In this document: piece after piece, positions 7,951 through 15,358 of the stretch
Position numbering within the stretch: the first letter of the stretch is position 1
How the letters are laid out: each line of letters opens with the position of its first letter
Assembly: GCF_000685215.1 (NCBI RefSeq)
Contig: NZ_ARYJ01000018.1
Coordinates: 1-41,009, forward strand
DNA: 41,009 nt
Direction: 5' to 3'
Origin: Hyphomonas jannaschiana VP2
Lineage (GTDB): Bacteria > Pseudomonadota > Alphaproteobacteria > Caulobacterales > Hyphomonadaceae
Notes under the pieces: generated by a model
Database searches by the model: none
What the model saw: the letters and a program-made list of their open reading frames with translations, nothing else
What the model was told of the DNA's origin: nothing
Made by a program: the position numbers and the translations under genes

Positions 7951-8961
7951 CTACTCGCCGTCTTCCGTTTCATCGCCATAGATCGCCGTCCACGAGACAT
8001 CTGCATCGATCCAGCCGCGATACATGCCTTCGCTGTTGAAGACGAAATCGACATCGCCGTTGCCGTCGATCAGGACAACGCCGCCGTCGCCGCCAAGTGT
8101 GGCAACCTCGTCCAGCGCCACCTGCGCGGCTTCGCCGACGCTTTGCCCGGCAAGCTTCACCCGGTCGCAAATCGTCTTGGCCACACCGACGCGGATAAAG
8201 TATTCGCCATGCCCTGTCGCGGAGACGCCACAGACGCCGTTCTCGGCATAGGTCGCCGCGCCGATCAGAGGCGAGTCACCAACGCGACCGGCGGTCTTCG
8301 CGGTCATGCCGCCGGTTGTTGTGGCAGCAGCGATATTTCCGTCCGCGTCTATGGCCACAGCGCCGACCGTGCCGTGCTTGTCAGCTGCCGTACGGGACAT
8401 TGTTTCCAGAACGCGCTCCAGCGATTTGCGGCGGCGCTCCGTATCGAAATAGGTATTCGGGACCGTTTCCAGGCCCTGCGCTTCGGCAAAGGCATCCGCG
8501 CCGGGCCCGGCGAACATGACATGTTCGGATTTGTCCATGACGGCCCGCGCCGCGAGGATCGGGTTTTTCACGATGGTGACGCCAGCCACCGCGCCTGCAT
8601 TGCGCGTGCTGCCTTCCATGATGGAGGCGTCCAGTTCGTGCGTACCAGCCGCCGTGAAGACGGCGCCCTTGCCCGCATTGAAGATTTCGTTGTTCTCCAT
8701 CGGCATAACAGCGGCCTGCACGGCGTCCAGCGCGCTGCCGCCATTGCGCAGCACGTCTGCGCCTGCCTCAAGTGCTTCCTGAAGACCAGCCCTGTAGAGG
8801 GCTTCCTGCTCCGGCGTCATGGAGCCGCGTGTGATCACGCCCGCCCCGCCATGGATGGCAAGGCGCCACTGCGGCGCTTCCGGCGGCTCAGCACTCACAG
8901 GCGAAACCTGGCAACCCGCGAGAAAGATCGCGGCTGCCGCGAGAAGCGGCCGAAAAATCAT
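7951..8961 (-). CDS. Lipoprotein isoaspartyl peptidase / plant-type L-asparaginase
   Basis: A 336-residue Ntn-hydrolase of the T2 family. It should be made as a proenzyme that cleaves itself before the catalytic threonine T198 (HGTVGAVA), then hydrolyse isoaspartyl dipeptides and asparagine. LAIHGGAGVI (34-43), GSALDAV (75-81), NAGKGA (95-100) and GRVGDSPLIGA (225-235) are family landmarks. The N-terminus is a lipoprotein signal with lipobox LAGC (C17), followed by Gln, so an outer-membrane-anchored periplasmic enzyme is predicted; most characterised relatives are cytoplasmic or soluble. AGGAGG lies 8 nt before the ATG. It follows valS by 43 bp and precedes the GNAT gene by 21 bp. Confidence 0.9.
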   Translation of the reverse strand: MIFRPLLAAAAIFLAGCQVSPVSAEPPEAPQWRLAIHGGAGVITRGSMTPEQEALYRAGLQEALEAGADVLRNGGSALDAVQAAVMPMENNEIFNAGKGAVFTAAGTHELDASIMEGSTRNAGAVAGVTIVKNPILAARAVMDKSEHVMFAGPGADAFAEAQGLETVPNTYFDTERRRKSLERVLETMSRTAADKHGTVGAVAIDADGNIAAATTTGGMTAKTAGRVGDSPLIGAATYAENGVCGVSATGHGEYFIRVGVAKTICDRVKLAGQSVGEAAQVALDEVATLGGDGGVVLIDGNGDVDFVFNSEGMYRGWIDADVSWTAIYGDETEDGE

Positions 8962-9004
8962 GGGAAAGCCTCCTGTCCATCAGACAGCAGGTTGGACCTG
9001 AAGG

Positions 9005-11725
9005 TCAGAGACCTTCAAGCCCCTTTCGTGCCGCAATTAGTTTTTCGAGCCGCGCCCGCCACTCTACGAGGCGTTGGCGGTTCTCTTCCACGATTTCTTC
9101 CGGCGCGCGGGCCACGAAGTTCTCGTTGGAAAGCTTCTTCTCGGTTGCCGCAATATCCTTCTCAATCTGCGCAATCTCTTTGTTGATGCGCTTGCGGGCA
9201 GCTTCAACATCAACGATGTCTGCGATCACGAGTGCGGCCAGAGTTTCGCCGAAGACAAAGGAAATCGCTCCTTTTGGCGCGGTATCCAGAAAAGCAATGT
9301 CCTCAAGTCGAGAAAGGCGCTTCAAAATATCTTCATGCCGCATCGCGCGCGTTTCGATCTCATTGCCTGAATGAATCAACGCCAAAGGCACCCGCGTACC
9401 TGCAGGAATGTCGAGATCATTTCGCAAGCTTCGGATCTCCGTGATCATTCCGATGACCCAGTCGACTTCTTCCGTTGCCGCTTCGTCGTGGAAGCCCGTG
9501 AAGACCGGCCAGTCCTGCCCCATCAGGAAGCCCTTGTCCTGAACGCGGCCCGGCGCGCGGCGGTCCCAGAGTTCTTCCGTCACGAACGGCATGAACGGGT
9601 GCAGCAGTTTCAGCGTTTCGTCGAGGACATAGCCACACACCATCCGCGTTTCGGATTTGGCAGCATCATCCATCCCGCCCAGCAGCGGCTTGATGAGTTC
9701 CAGATACCAGTCACAGAACGTGTTCCACACGAAGCGATAGATAGCGCCCGCGCCATCATCGAAACGGTAGTCTTCAATGCCCTTGGTCACATCGGCGATG
9801 CACTGGCTGAGCTCGCCGAGGATCCAGCGGTTTACCGGGCTCTCGATCTGGTCAAAGTCGATCTCACCGGGCGCGCCGCACTCATTCATCTCGGCGAAAC
9901 GCGCGGCATTCCAGAGCTTGGTCGCAAAGTTCCGGTTGCCTTCGACCGCCTGCTTGGAGAGGCGGATGTTCCGTCCCTGCCCGGCCATGCGGCCCATGGT
10001 GAAGCGCAGCGCGTCGGCGCCGTATTCATGAATCAGTTCCAGCGGGTCCATGACGTTCCCTTTGGACTTCGACATCTTCTGGCCCTTTTCGTCGAGGACG
10101 AGGGCGTGGATGTAGACGTCCTTGAACGGAACCTCGCCCATGAATTCGAGGCTCATCATCATCATCCGGGCAACCCAGAAGAAGATGATGTCGAAAGCGG
10201 TGACGAGCGTCGCAGTCGGGAAGAAGGTTTTCAGATCGTCCGTCTGATCCGGCCAGCCCTGTGTCGAGAACGGCCAGAGCGCAGAGGAGAACCAGGTGTC
10301 GAGGACGTCTTCTTCCTGCTTCAGCTCAACGCCCGCACCTGCCATGGCTTGCGCCTCCTCAGCGGAGGCGGCGACGAAGATTTCACCTTCTTCGGAATAC
10401 CAAGCCGGAATCCGGTGGCCCCACCAGAGTTGGCGGGAGACGCACCAGGGCTGGATGTTTTCCATCCAGTTGTAATAGGTCTTCTCCCAATTCTCCGGCA
10501 CAAATTGCGTCTTGCCATCACGCACGGCAGCAATGGCCGGCTGGGCCAGCGTCTTGGCGTCGACATACCACTGGTCGGTCATCCACGGCTCGATGACGAC
10601 GTTCGACCGGTCGCCGAAAGGCTGCTCGATCTTGAGGCTCTCGATCTCCTGAAGCAGGCCGGCCGCCTCGAAATCCTCGACAACCTTCTTGCGCGCATCG
10701 AACCGGTCGAGCCCGCGATAGGCTTCCGGAATGCCAGCAGCGTCGGCCTCTGCGCCGTCCACGATGGCAGCGACAGCTGTCAGGATATTCAGCGGCGTAT
10801 GCCCCGCGCGCTTTCCGACTTCGAAGTCGTTGAAGTCATGCGCAGGCGTGATCTTCACAGCGCCGGAGCCCTTTTCCGGGTTTGCATATTCGTCGGCGAT
10901 GATCGGCACACGGCGGCCGACGATCGGCAGCTCAACGAATTTGCCGACGAGGCCGGCATAGCGCTCATCATCCGGGTGCACGGCGACGCCGGTATCGCCC
11001 AGCATCGTCTCCGGGCGCGATGTGGCGACAACGATATAGTCGCGCGTCTCTGTGCCCGTGACGTTGCCGTCTTCGTCCTTGACCTGGTGCTCATAGGTCA
11101 CGCCATCAGCCAGCGGATAGCGCAGGTGCCAGTAATGGCCGTTCACTTCGCGCTGGTCGACTTCGAGGTCAGAGATTGCGGTCTGGAAGTGCGGATCCCA
11201 GTTCACAAGGCGCTTGTCGCGATAGATCAGGCCCTTGTTGTAGAGGTCGACGAACACTTTGGTGACAGCCTTCGACAGACCTTCATCCATGGTGAAGCGT
11301 TCACGGCTCCAGTCGCAGGAGGCGCCGAGGCGTTTCAGCTGGTTCACGATGGCGCCGCCGGATTCGGCTTTCCACGCCCAGACACGGTCGACAAAGGCCT
11401 CGCGGCCCATCTCGCGGCGGCTGACATTGCCTTCCTGGGCCAGCTGGCGCTCTACCACCATCTGTGTCGCGATACCGGCATGGTCCGTGCCCGGCTGCCA
11501 GAGGACGTTCTTGCCGCGCATGCGCTCAAAACGGATCAGTACATCCTGAAGCGTGTTGTTCAGGGCGTGCCCCATGTGCAGGACACCGGTCACATTCGGC
11601 GGCGGAATTACGATGGAATAGGCCTGAGCAGACGTGTCACCGGAGGGTTTGAAGCAGCCTTTGGTTTCCCACGCCTCGTACAGGCGGGGTTCGGCTTCAG
11701 CGGGGTCAAATCTTTGGTCGAGCAT
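9005..11725 (-). CDS. valS: Valyl-tRNA synthetase
   Basis: A 906-residue class Ia aminoacyl-tRNA synthetase that charges tRNA-Val and edits threonine misacylation. The HIGH motif appears as HMGH in PPNVTGVLHMGHALNNT near residue 45; the CP1 editing domain follows with TSRPETMLGDTGVAVHP. KMSKSKGN is near residue 549, and the C-terminal coiled-coil tRNA-binding arm covers about 845-906. Length is normal. It lies downstream of popZ behind an intrinsic terminator, so it may have its own promoter in the 80-bp gap. The ribosome-binding site is weak. Confidence 0.97.
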   Translation of the reverse strand: MLDQRFDPAEAEPRLYEAWETKGCFKPSGDTSAQAYSIVIPPPNVTGVLHMGHALNNTLQDVLIRFERMRGKNVLWQPGTDHAGIATQMVVERQLAQEGNVSRREMGREAFVDRVWAWKAESGGAIVNQLKRLGASCDWSRERFTMDEGLSKAVTKVFVDLYNKGLIYRDKRLVNWDPHFQTAISDLEVDQREVNGHYWHLRYPLADGVTYEHQVKDEDGNVTGTETRDYIVVATSRPETMLGDTGVAVHPDDERYAGLVGKFVELPIVGRRVPIIADEYANPEKGSGAVKITPAHDFNDFEVGKRAGHTPLNILTAVAAIVDGAEADAAGIPEAYRGLDRFDARKKVVEDFEAAGLLQEIESLKIEQPFGDRSNVVIEPWMTDQWYVDAKTLAQPAIAAVRDGKTQFVPENWEKTYYNWMENIQPWCVSRQLWWGHRIPAWYSEEGEIFVAASAEEAQAMAGAGVELKQEEDVLDTWFSSALWPFSTQGWPDQTDDLKTFFPTATLVTAFDIIFFWVARMMMMSLEFMGEVPFKDVYIHALVLDEKGQKMSKSKGNVMDPLELIHEYGADALRFTMGRMAGQGRNIRLSKQAVEGNRNFATKLWNAARFAEMNECGAPGEIDFDQIESPVNRWILGELSQCIADVTKGIEDYRFDDGAGAIYRFVWNTFCDWYLELIKPLLGGMDDAAKSETRMVCGYVLDETLKLLHPFMPFVTEELWDRRAPGRVQDKGFLMGQDWPVFTGFHDEAATEEVDWVIGMITEIRSLRNDLDIPAGTRVPLALIHSGNEIETRAMRHEDILKRLSRLEDIAFLDTAPKGAISFVFGETLAALVIADIVDVEAARKRINKEIAQIEKDIAATEKKLSNENFVARAPEEIVEENRQRLVEWRARLEKLIAARKGLEGL

Positions 11726-11746
11726 CGTTTCGGGCGTATTCCAGAT

Positions 11747-11778
11747 AAAAAGAAAAGGCGCGCCGGTGGCGGCGCGCC
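11747..11778 (-). terminator. Intrinsic terminator between popZ and valS
   Basis: GGCGCGCC arms (11757-11764 and 11771-11778) with a 6-nt loop form a strong hairpin, and on the minus strand it is followed by TTTTCTTTTTA. It begins 30 bp past the popZ stop. It would insulate valS from popZ transcription. Confidence 0.75.
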
Positions 11779-11807
11779 CTTCCCTATAAACAATTTGGCG
11801 GGAGAGG

Positions 11808-12479
11808 CTAGCGCGCCATGCGGGAGATCCGCTCTACCTCTGCTTCAACTTTCTGCTCAACGATGGAGGCAAGGTTGGCATCCAGCCACTCCTTGATCAT
11901 CGGACGCAGCAGTTCGCGGACCAGACCTTCAAGCGTGTTGTCGGTGCCAAGGTCCATCTTCGAGATCAGCTTGCCGAGCGCGCCAGCGGCAGCGTTTGCC
12001 GTCGATTCGTCGGTCAGAGAGGCGTTGTCATAGGCTGGTGAGGCGGACATGGGTTTCTCCACTGGCGCAGGGGCTGGCGCCGGTTTGGGCTGGGCTGGTG
12101 CGGGCGCTGCAGCGACGGGCTCAGGAACAGGCTGCGGGGCCGGTTCCGGCTCGGCTTCAGCTGCACGGGAAGCGCTCAGCAGGGATTCAAAGCTCTGGGC
12201 CGGTTCCGGGGCAGCTTCCGGCGGCTCTTCGGCAGAAAAGTCCTCAATTTCAAACGATTCCATCTCGAATTCTTCGGCGGCTTCGGGTTCCGTAGCCTCT
12301 TCACGGATGTCGTCGTCGAACATCACCTCTTCGAGGCTGACATCGTCTTCCTCGTCATTGGCAATTTCAGGTTCCGGTTCAGGGGCAGAGGCCGGCGCCG
12401 CTGCATCGTCAGAGATTATTTTACGGATCGACGCGAGGATCTCCTCCATCGTCGGTTCCTTGTGTGCTTCGTTGGCCAT
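11808..12479 (-). CDS. popZ: Polar organising protein PopZ (DUF2497)
   Basis: A 223-residue PopZ homologue. In Caulobacter PopZ forms a polar condensate that anchors ParB-parS and recruits cell-cycle kinases. The N-terminal helix EPTMEEILASIRKIISDD (8-25) is the partner-binding segment. The middle is a long acidic, proline-rich disordered linker (about 26-165), and the C-terminal helices EGLVRELLRPMIKEWLDANL and IVEQKVEAEVERIS (about 185-220) drive oligomerisation. It is longer than the roughly 177-residue Caulobacter protein, the difference being in the linker. The pcm-tolC-popZ-valS order matches that found in other alphaproteobacteria. A GATTC (CcrM-type) site is 31 bp upstream of the start. 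Confidence 0.95.
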   Translation of the reverse strand: MANEAHKEPTMEEILASIRKIISDDAAAPASAPEPEPEIANDEEDDVSLEEVMFDDDIREEATEPEAAEEFEMESFEIEDFSAEEPPEAAPEPAQSFESLLSASRAAEAEPEPAPQPVPEPVAAAPAPAQPKPAPAPAPVEKPMSASPAYDNASLTDESTANAAAGALGKLISKMDLGTDNTLEGLVRELLRPMIKEWLDANLASIVEQKVEAEVERISRMAR

Positions 12480-12537
12480 CAGAGCCCCCTGATATGCTTC
12501 AGCGTCATCGATTCTGTTTACGATCGCTAAGGCGATT

Positions 12538-12567
12538 GGGTTAACAAAGGGCTGACAATGTTAACCC
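12538..12567. promoter_or_regulatory. Inverted GTTAAC pair upstream of popZ
   Basis: GGGTTAACA (12538-12546) and TGTTAACCC (12559-12567) are perfect inverted 9-bp arms, with the two TTAA cores 20 bp apart. They lie between tolC and popZ, about 60-90 bp upstream of popZ. The spacing is not the N7 of a standard CtrA box, so the bound factor is unknown. Confidence 0.4.
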
Positions 12568-12583
12568 CTTTCGGGACGGGTAG

Positions 12584-13861
12584 CTATGGTTGCGTCAGCT
12601 GGCCAGTGGCCCGGAGCAGCTGGTGCGCGGCGACATAAGCGTCCCGTTCTGCCTGAACCAATGCCAGCCGCGCCTCGAACAATTGCTGTTCCTGATTGAG
12701 CACGTCCAGCGTTGTACGGACGCCGACGGCCAGCTCTTCCTTGGCGCCGTCATAAGCGATTTCAGCGGCATCCACCTGACGCTTGGAGGCTTCGATGGCC
12801 CGCAGGGTCGCGTCATAGCCATACCAGGCCGAGGCCACCTGAGCCCGGATCGAACGATCCAGAGCGTCGATCTGGCGGCGGGCCTGGTCGCGGCGCAGGC
12901 GGGCTGCCTTGGTCTGGCTCTTTACCAGTCCACCTGTGACGATGGGGATCGAGCCCTGCACGACACCGGACACGGAGGACTGCTGCACATTCCGCGTTTC
13001 GAAGGTGGAGTACTGGGTCTGCGCCGTACCAACGAGGTTCACCGTCGGGCGGGACTGAGCCTTGGCGGCTTCGATCGCCTCCATGGCAGCGCGTTCGGAA
13101 TGGCGGGCTGCAATCATGTCCGGATTGGCATCGAGGCCGAGCCGGGTCGCCTCTTCCAGCGACTCGGGCAACGGCGGCACGGGCGGCGGCGGCGCCAGAT
13201 CACCCGGCACCAGACCGGTCAGGAAGGAATAGTTCGCAAGGCTCGTCTCGAGTGCGGCTTCAGCCCCGGCGAGCGAAGCGCGGGCGCCTTCAAAGTTCGC
13301 ATGCGCCAGAGACACATCCGTACGGGTGACAACGCCGACTTCGAAGCGGTCTTCCGCAGCGCGGACCTGCTCATTCGAGACATCGACATTGTTCTGGCGA
13401 ATCGAGACCGTTTCACGGTCGCGGCGTACATCCATGTAAGCGGTGATGACCTGCAGGATCAGGTCCTGCTGAGCGGCCTCATACTGTGCGTCTGCCGCGC
13501 TGATGCCGGCCTTGGCCTGACGGATGCCTGCCGAGATACGGCCACCGGTATAGATCGGCTTCGTCGCCTGCACCTGTGAGGAGAACGCACCGGAATTGCC
13601 GTTGCTCACGCTGAAGGGCGAGTTGGTGTCGGTATACTGGTAACCGGCCGAGCCGCCGACCGTGACCGCTGTGCGGCCACCGGCACGCGCCTGTTCCAGC
13701 GTCTCGCGGGCGATGTCCGATTCGACCCGCTGCGATTCCAGCTGCGGATTGGAGAGGATGGCCGACGATACCGCATCCCCCAATGTCTCGGCCGACGCAG
13801 CGCCGGTCACCAGCAGGCCGGCCAGCGCGCTGCCCGCAAGGATACGAAACTTCAGGGTCAT
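12584..13861 (-). CDS. tolC: TolC-family outer-membrane efflux/secretion protein
   Basis: A 425-residue outer-membrane factor that would form the trimeric channel for type I secretion or RND efflux. The signal peptide is residues 1-24 (cleavage after GAASA). Two OEP repeats follow, with the characteristic QATKPIYTGGRISAGI in the first and QGSIPIVTGGLVKSQTKAA in the second, and long periplasmic helices between. Length is usual. It lies between the methyltransferase gene and popZ, a placement seen in other alphaproteobacteria. No ABC exporter or membrane-fusion protein adjoins it, so its partners are elsewhere. The ATG has GAGGAG 5-10 nt upstream. Confidence 0.93.
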   Translation of the reverse strand: MTLKFRILAGSALAGLLVTGAASAETLGDAVSSAILSNPQLESQRVESDIARETLEQARAGGRTAVTVGGSAGYQYTDTNSPFSVSNGNSGAFSSQVQATKPIYTGGRISAGIRQAKAGISAADAQYEAAQQDLILQVITAYMDVRRDRETVSIRQNNVDVSNEQVRAAEDRFEVGVVTRTDVSLAHANFEGARASLAGAEAALETSLANYSFLTGLVPGDLAPPPPVPPLPESLEEATRLGLDANPDMIAARHSERAAMEAIEAAKAQSRPTVNLVGTAQTQYSTFETRNVQQSSVSGVVQGSIPIVTGGLVKSQTKAARLRRDQARRQIDALDRSIRAQVASAWYGYDATLRAIEASKRQVDAAEIAYDGAKEELAVGVRTTLDVLNQEQQLFEARLALVQAERDAYVAAHQLLRATGQLTQP

Positions 13862-13880
13862 GGGAGGCTCCTCGGATGCC

Positions 13881-13935
13881 GTAATTACAATTACACGCCT
13901 TTATACAGGCTTAGCGGCCACAGAGAACAGTGTTC
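13881..13935 (-). promoter_or_regulatory. Probable tolC promoter with two short symmetric sites
   Basis: On the minus strand a TATAAA box (13905-13900) has a weak -35 (GTTCTC) 17 bp upstream. GAACAGTGTTC (13925-13935), a perfect 5+1+5 palindrome, overlaps the -35. GTAATTAC (13881-13888) with an adjoining ATTAC repeat falls near the expected start of transcription. The arrangement would suit a repressor; no regulator is identified. Confidence 0.4.
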
Positions 13936-13977
13936 ACTTTTCCGGGGAGTTAACGCTGACGCGGCCAGTCCGGAAAA

Positions 13978-14631
13978 TCAGAAAACAAATGCCTTTTTGC
14001 GGTCGAACTGCGCGAATTTTGGCGGGAAAGCATCGAAGGCATAGCGCGACGACACGGTTTCACCCGCCTTTGTATAGACGCGTCCGCGGCCCACACGATC
14101 CGGCTCGAACTGCACAAGCGCAAGACGGCCGCCCTCGGCAAGCTGGTCCTTCCAGGCTTGCGGCACCGTTTCGACCATGCCGCAGACATAGATCACATCG
14201 AACGGCCCCTGATCCGCCAGGCCGTCTTCCAGCTTGCCTTCCACAGCCACAGCCCGGTCAAAGCCCAGCGAAGCGAACCGGTCCGACATGGCATCGACCA
14301 GTTCCGTGCTTTCTTCGAGCGCAATGACCGTTTCCGCCAGATGGCTGATCAGCGCCGTCTCGTAGCCCGCACCAGCGCCGATCACCAGAACGATGTCGGT
14401 CGGCTTGATCGCAGCGGCCTTGAGCAGCTTTGCCGTGTCACGCGGTGTCCACAGGGCGCGGCCCTCGGACGTTTCGATCTCCAGTTCGGAATAAGCGACC
14501 GGCTTGCGGGTTGCCGGGACGAAGGCCTCGCGCGGCGTGTTCAGGAATGCGTGGACGACTTCCGGATCCGACACGTCATTCGGGCGGATCTGGCTGTCGA
14601 CCATGATTTCACGGGCAGCTTCGAAGTTCAT
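13978..14631 (-). CDS. PCMT-like SAM-dependent methyltransferase
   Basis: A 217-residue protein of the protein-L-isoaspartate O-methyltransferase family. The N-terminus (MVDSQIRPNDVSDPEV) and the SAM-binding VLVIGAGAGYETALIS near residue 80 are typical of alphaproteobacterial members. The loop that in true PCMT enzymes reads close to ISQP is here ALWTPRD, so isoaspartate repair is uncertain; a related protein methylation is possible. ATG 14631 is chosen over the upstream ATG at 14682 because the family begins here and AAAGGCGAG precedes it. It is upstream of tolC by 116 bp. Confidence 0.85.
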   Translation of the reverse strand: MNFEAAREIMVDSQIRPNDVSDPEVVHAFLNTPREAFVPATRKPVAYSELEIETSEGRALWTPRDTAKLLKAAAIKPTDIVLVIGAGAGYETALISHLAETVIALEESTELVDAMSDRFASLGFDRAVAVEGKLEDGLADQGPFDVIYVCGMVETVPQAWKDQLAEGGRLALVQFEPDRVGRGRVYTKAGETVSSRYAFDAFPPKFAQFDRKKAFVF

Positions 14632-14736
14632 GGGCTCTCGCCTTTCGGGGTGCGTATGTTCCTCTGGGGAGCCCTTTATCATGCAGCTTCATACATGCAA
14701 TCGGCGATAAACGCGCACAGGCATGAAAACGGCAGA

Positions 14737-14765
14737 TTGCACGCCGGCCGGAACGTTGCTAGGAG
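14737..14765 (+). promoter_or_regulatory. Promoter of tRNA-Cys
   Basis: TTGCACG (14737-14743), 14-bp spacer, then GCTAGGAG (14758-14765). This fits the Caulobacter housekeeping pattern TTGacgS-N10-14-GCTAnAwC and would start RNA roughly 8-10 nt before the mature tRNA. Confidence 0.5.
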
Positions 14766-14780
14766 GCCTGCTTCCGGCAT

Positions 14781-14854
14781 GGCCCTGTGGCGGAGTGGTG
14801 ACGCAGCGGATTGCAAATCCGTGTACGCCGGTTCGATTCCGGCCGGGGCCTCCA
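14781..14854 (+). tRNA. tRNA-Cys (anticodon GCA)
   Basis: A 74-nt cloverleaf with encoded CCA. The acceptor stem GGCCCTG pairs with CGGGGCC (one G-U), the anticodon stem GCGGA/TCCGT holds the loop TTGCAAA with anticodon GCA at 14813-14815, the T arm contains GGTTCGATTCC, and the discriminator is T, as expected for tRNA-Cys. Confidence 0.97.
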
Positions 14855-15046
14855 GACCTTCCCAGGAATGACGATCCCCCTGTATTCATGCGGTTTTTCC
14901 GCAGGCCGCCCTGTGCCTTCCGGGAAAATTTCAATTCTTGCCAGAGAAATTCGACTTTTCGGCAAGCCGTTTAGGTCGTGTTAACCAATTCCGCAGATTG
15001 TTAACCCTGTCTTCTCTTGGAGACACCCACCATCACCCAACGCCTC
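14855..15046. other. Non-coding stretch between tRNA-Cys and a terminator
   Basis: Part of a 320-bp gene-free gap between the two tRNA genes. I see no convincing protein gene. It holds CTTGCC (14937-14942) facing GGCAAG (14961-14966), which could pair with an inner GAAA/TTTC. It also holds two GTTAACC copies 20 bp apart (14980-14986 and 15000-15006). The strong terminator that follows could end either the tRNA-Cys transcript or a short RNA beginning in this stretch; no clear promoter for such an RNA was found. Confidence 0.4.
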
Positions 15047-15076
15047 GGCGGGAGACATGTCTCCCGCCTTTTTTTT
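15047..15076 (+). terminator. Strong intrinsic terminator
   Basis: A perfect 22-nt palindrome GGCGGGAGACA/TGTCTCCCGCC (15047-15068) is followed by eight T residues (15069-15076). It faces the plus strand, 193 bp after tRNA-Cys and before the tRNA-Asn promoter. Confidence 0.85.
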
Positions 15077-15131
15077 GTGCGTTTTTCTGCTGCGATCTGA
15101 AAGAATTGTGTGGTTCGCAGCATCAGAGGGC

Positions 15132-15159
15132 TTGAACCGGTGGAGCGGTCTGGTAATAG
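15132..15159 (+). promoter_or_regulatory. Promoter of tRNA-Asn
   Basis: TTGAAC (15132-15137), 16-bp spacer, TAATAG (15154-15159), about 15 bp before the mature tRNA, a normal distance for a short leader. Confidence 0.5.
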
Positions 15160-15174
15160 CCCCTCTCCGGCTGT

Positions 15175-15250
15175 TCCGCGATAGCTCAGTTGGTAGAGCA
15201 GGCGACTGTTAATCGCCCGGTCGTAGGTTCGAGTCCTACTCGCGGAGCCA
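15175..15250 (+). tRNA. tRNA-Asn (anticodon GTT)
   Basis: A 76-nt cloverleaf with encoded CCA. Acceptor TCCGCGA pairs perfectly with TCGCGGA. The D arm holds AGCTCAGTTGGTAGAGC, the anticodon stem GGCGA/TCGCC carries CTGTTAA with GTT at 15208-15210, the T arm has GGTTCGAGTCC, and the discriminator is G, as usual for tRNA-Asn. Confidence 0.97.
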
Positions 15251-15358
15251 CCTCTTCCCCACATCCCTTATCGAACACTTCCGGGCGCCCAGACACCGTG
15301 AAGAAGACCATGAATACACCGTATAAACACCGTGAATAGCGGTCCCCTCCGGGGCGTA

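Noticed and set aside
9371..11896. An 841-codon plus-strand open frame opposite valS
   Set aside because: Entirely antisense to a certain valS; composition is typical of a shadow frame.
12541..12564. TTAA pair upstream of popZ as a standard CtrA box
   Set aside because: The cores are separated by 16 bp, not 7.
13925..13935. GAACAGTGTTC as a LexA box upstream of tolC
   Set aside because: Alphaproteobacterial LexA sites are GTTC-N7-GTTC direct repeats, and the Gram-positive form has N4; the N3 spacing here fits neither.
15175..15250. tRNA-Asn as an integration site for a mobile element
   Set aside because: No integrase and no duplicated tRNA 3' end is seen in the window.
15293..15333. Three ACACCGT copies after tRNA-Asn, looked at as a CRISPR-like or att repeat
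   Set aside because: Units are only 7 bp, spacing is irregular (23 and 11 bp) and there is no cas gene or integrase.
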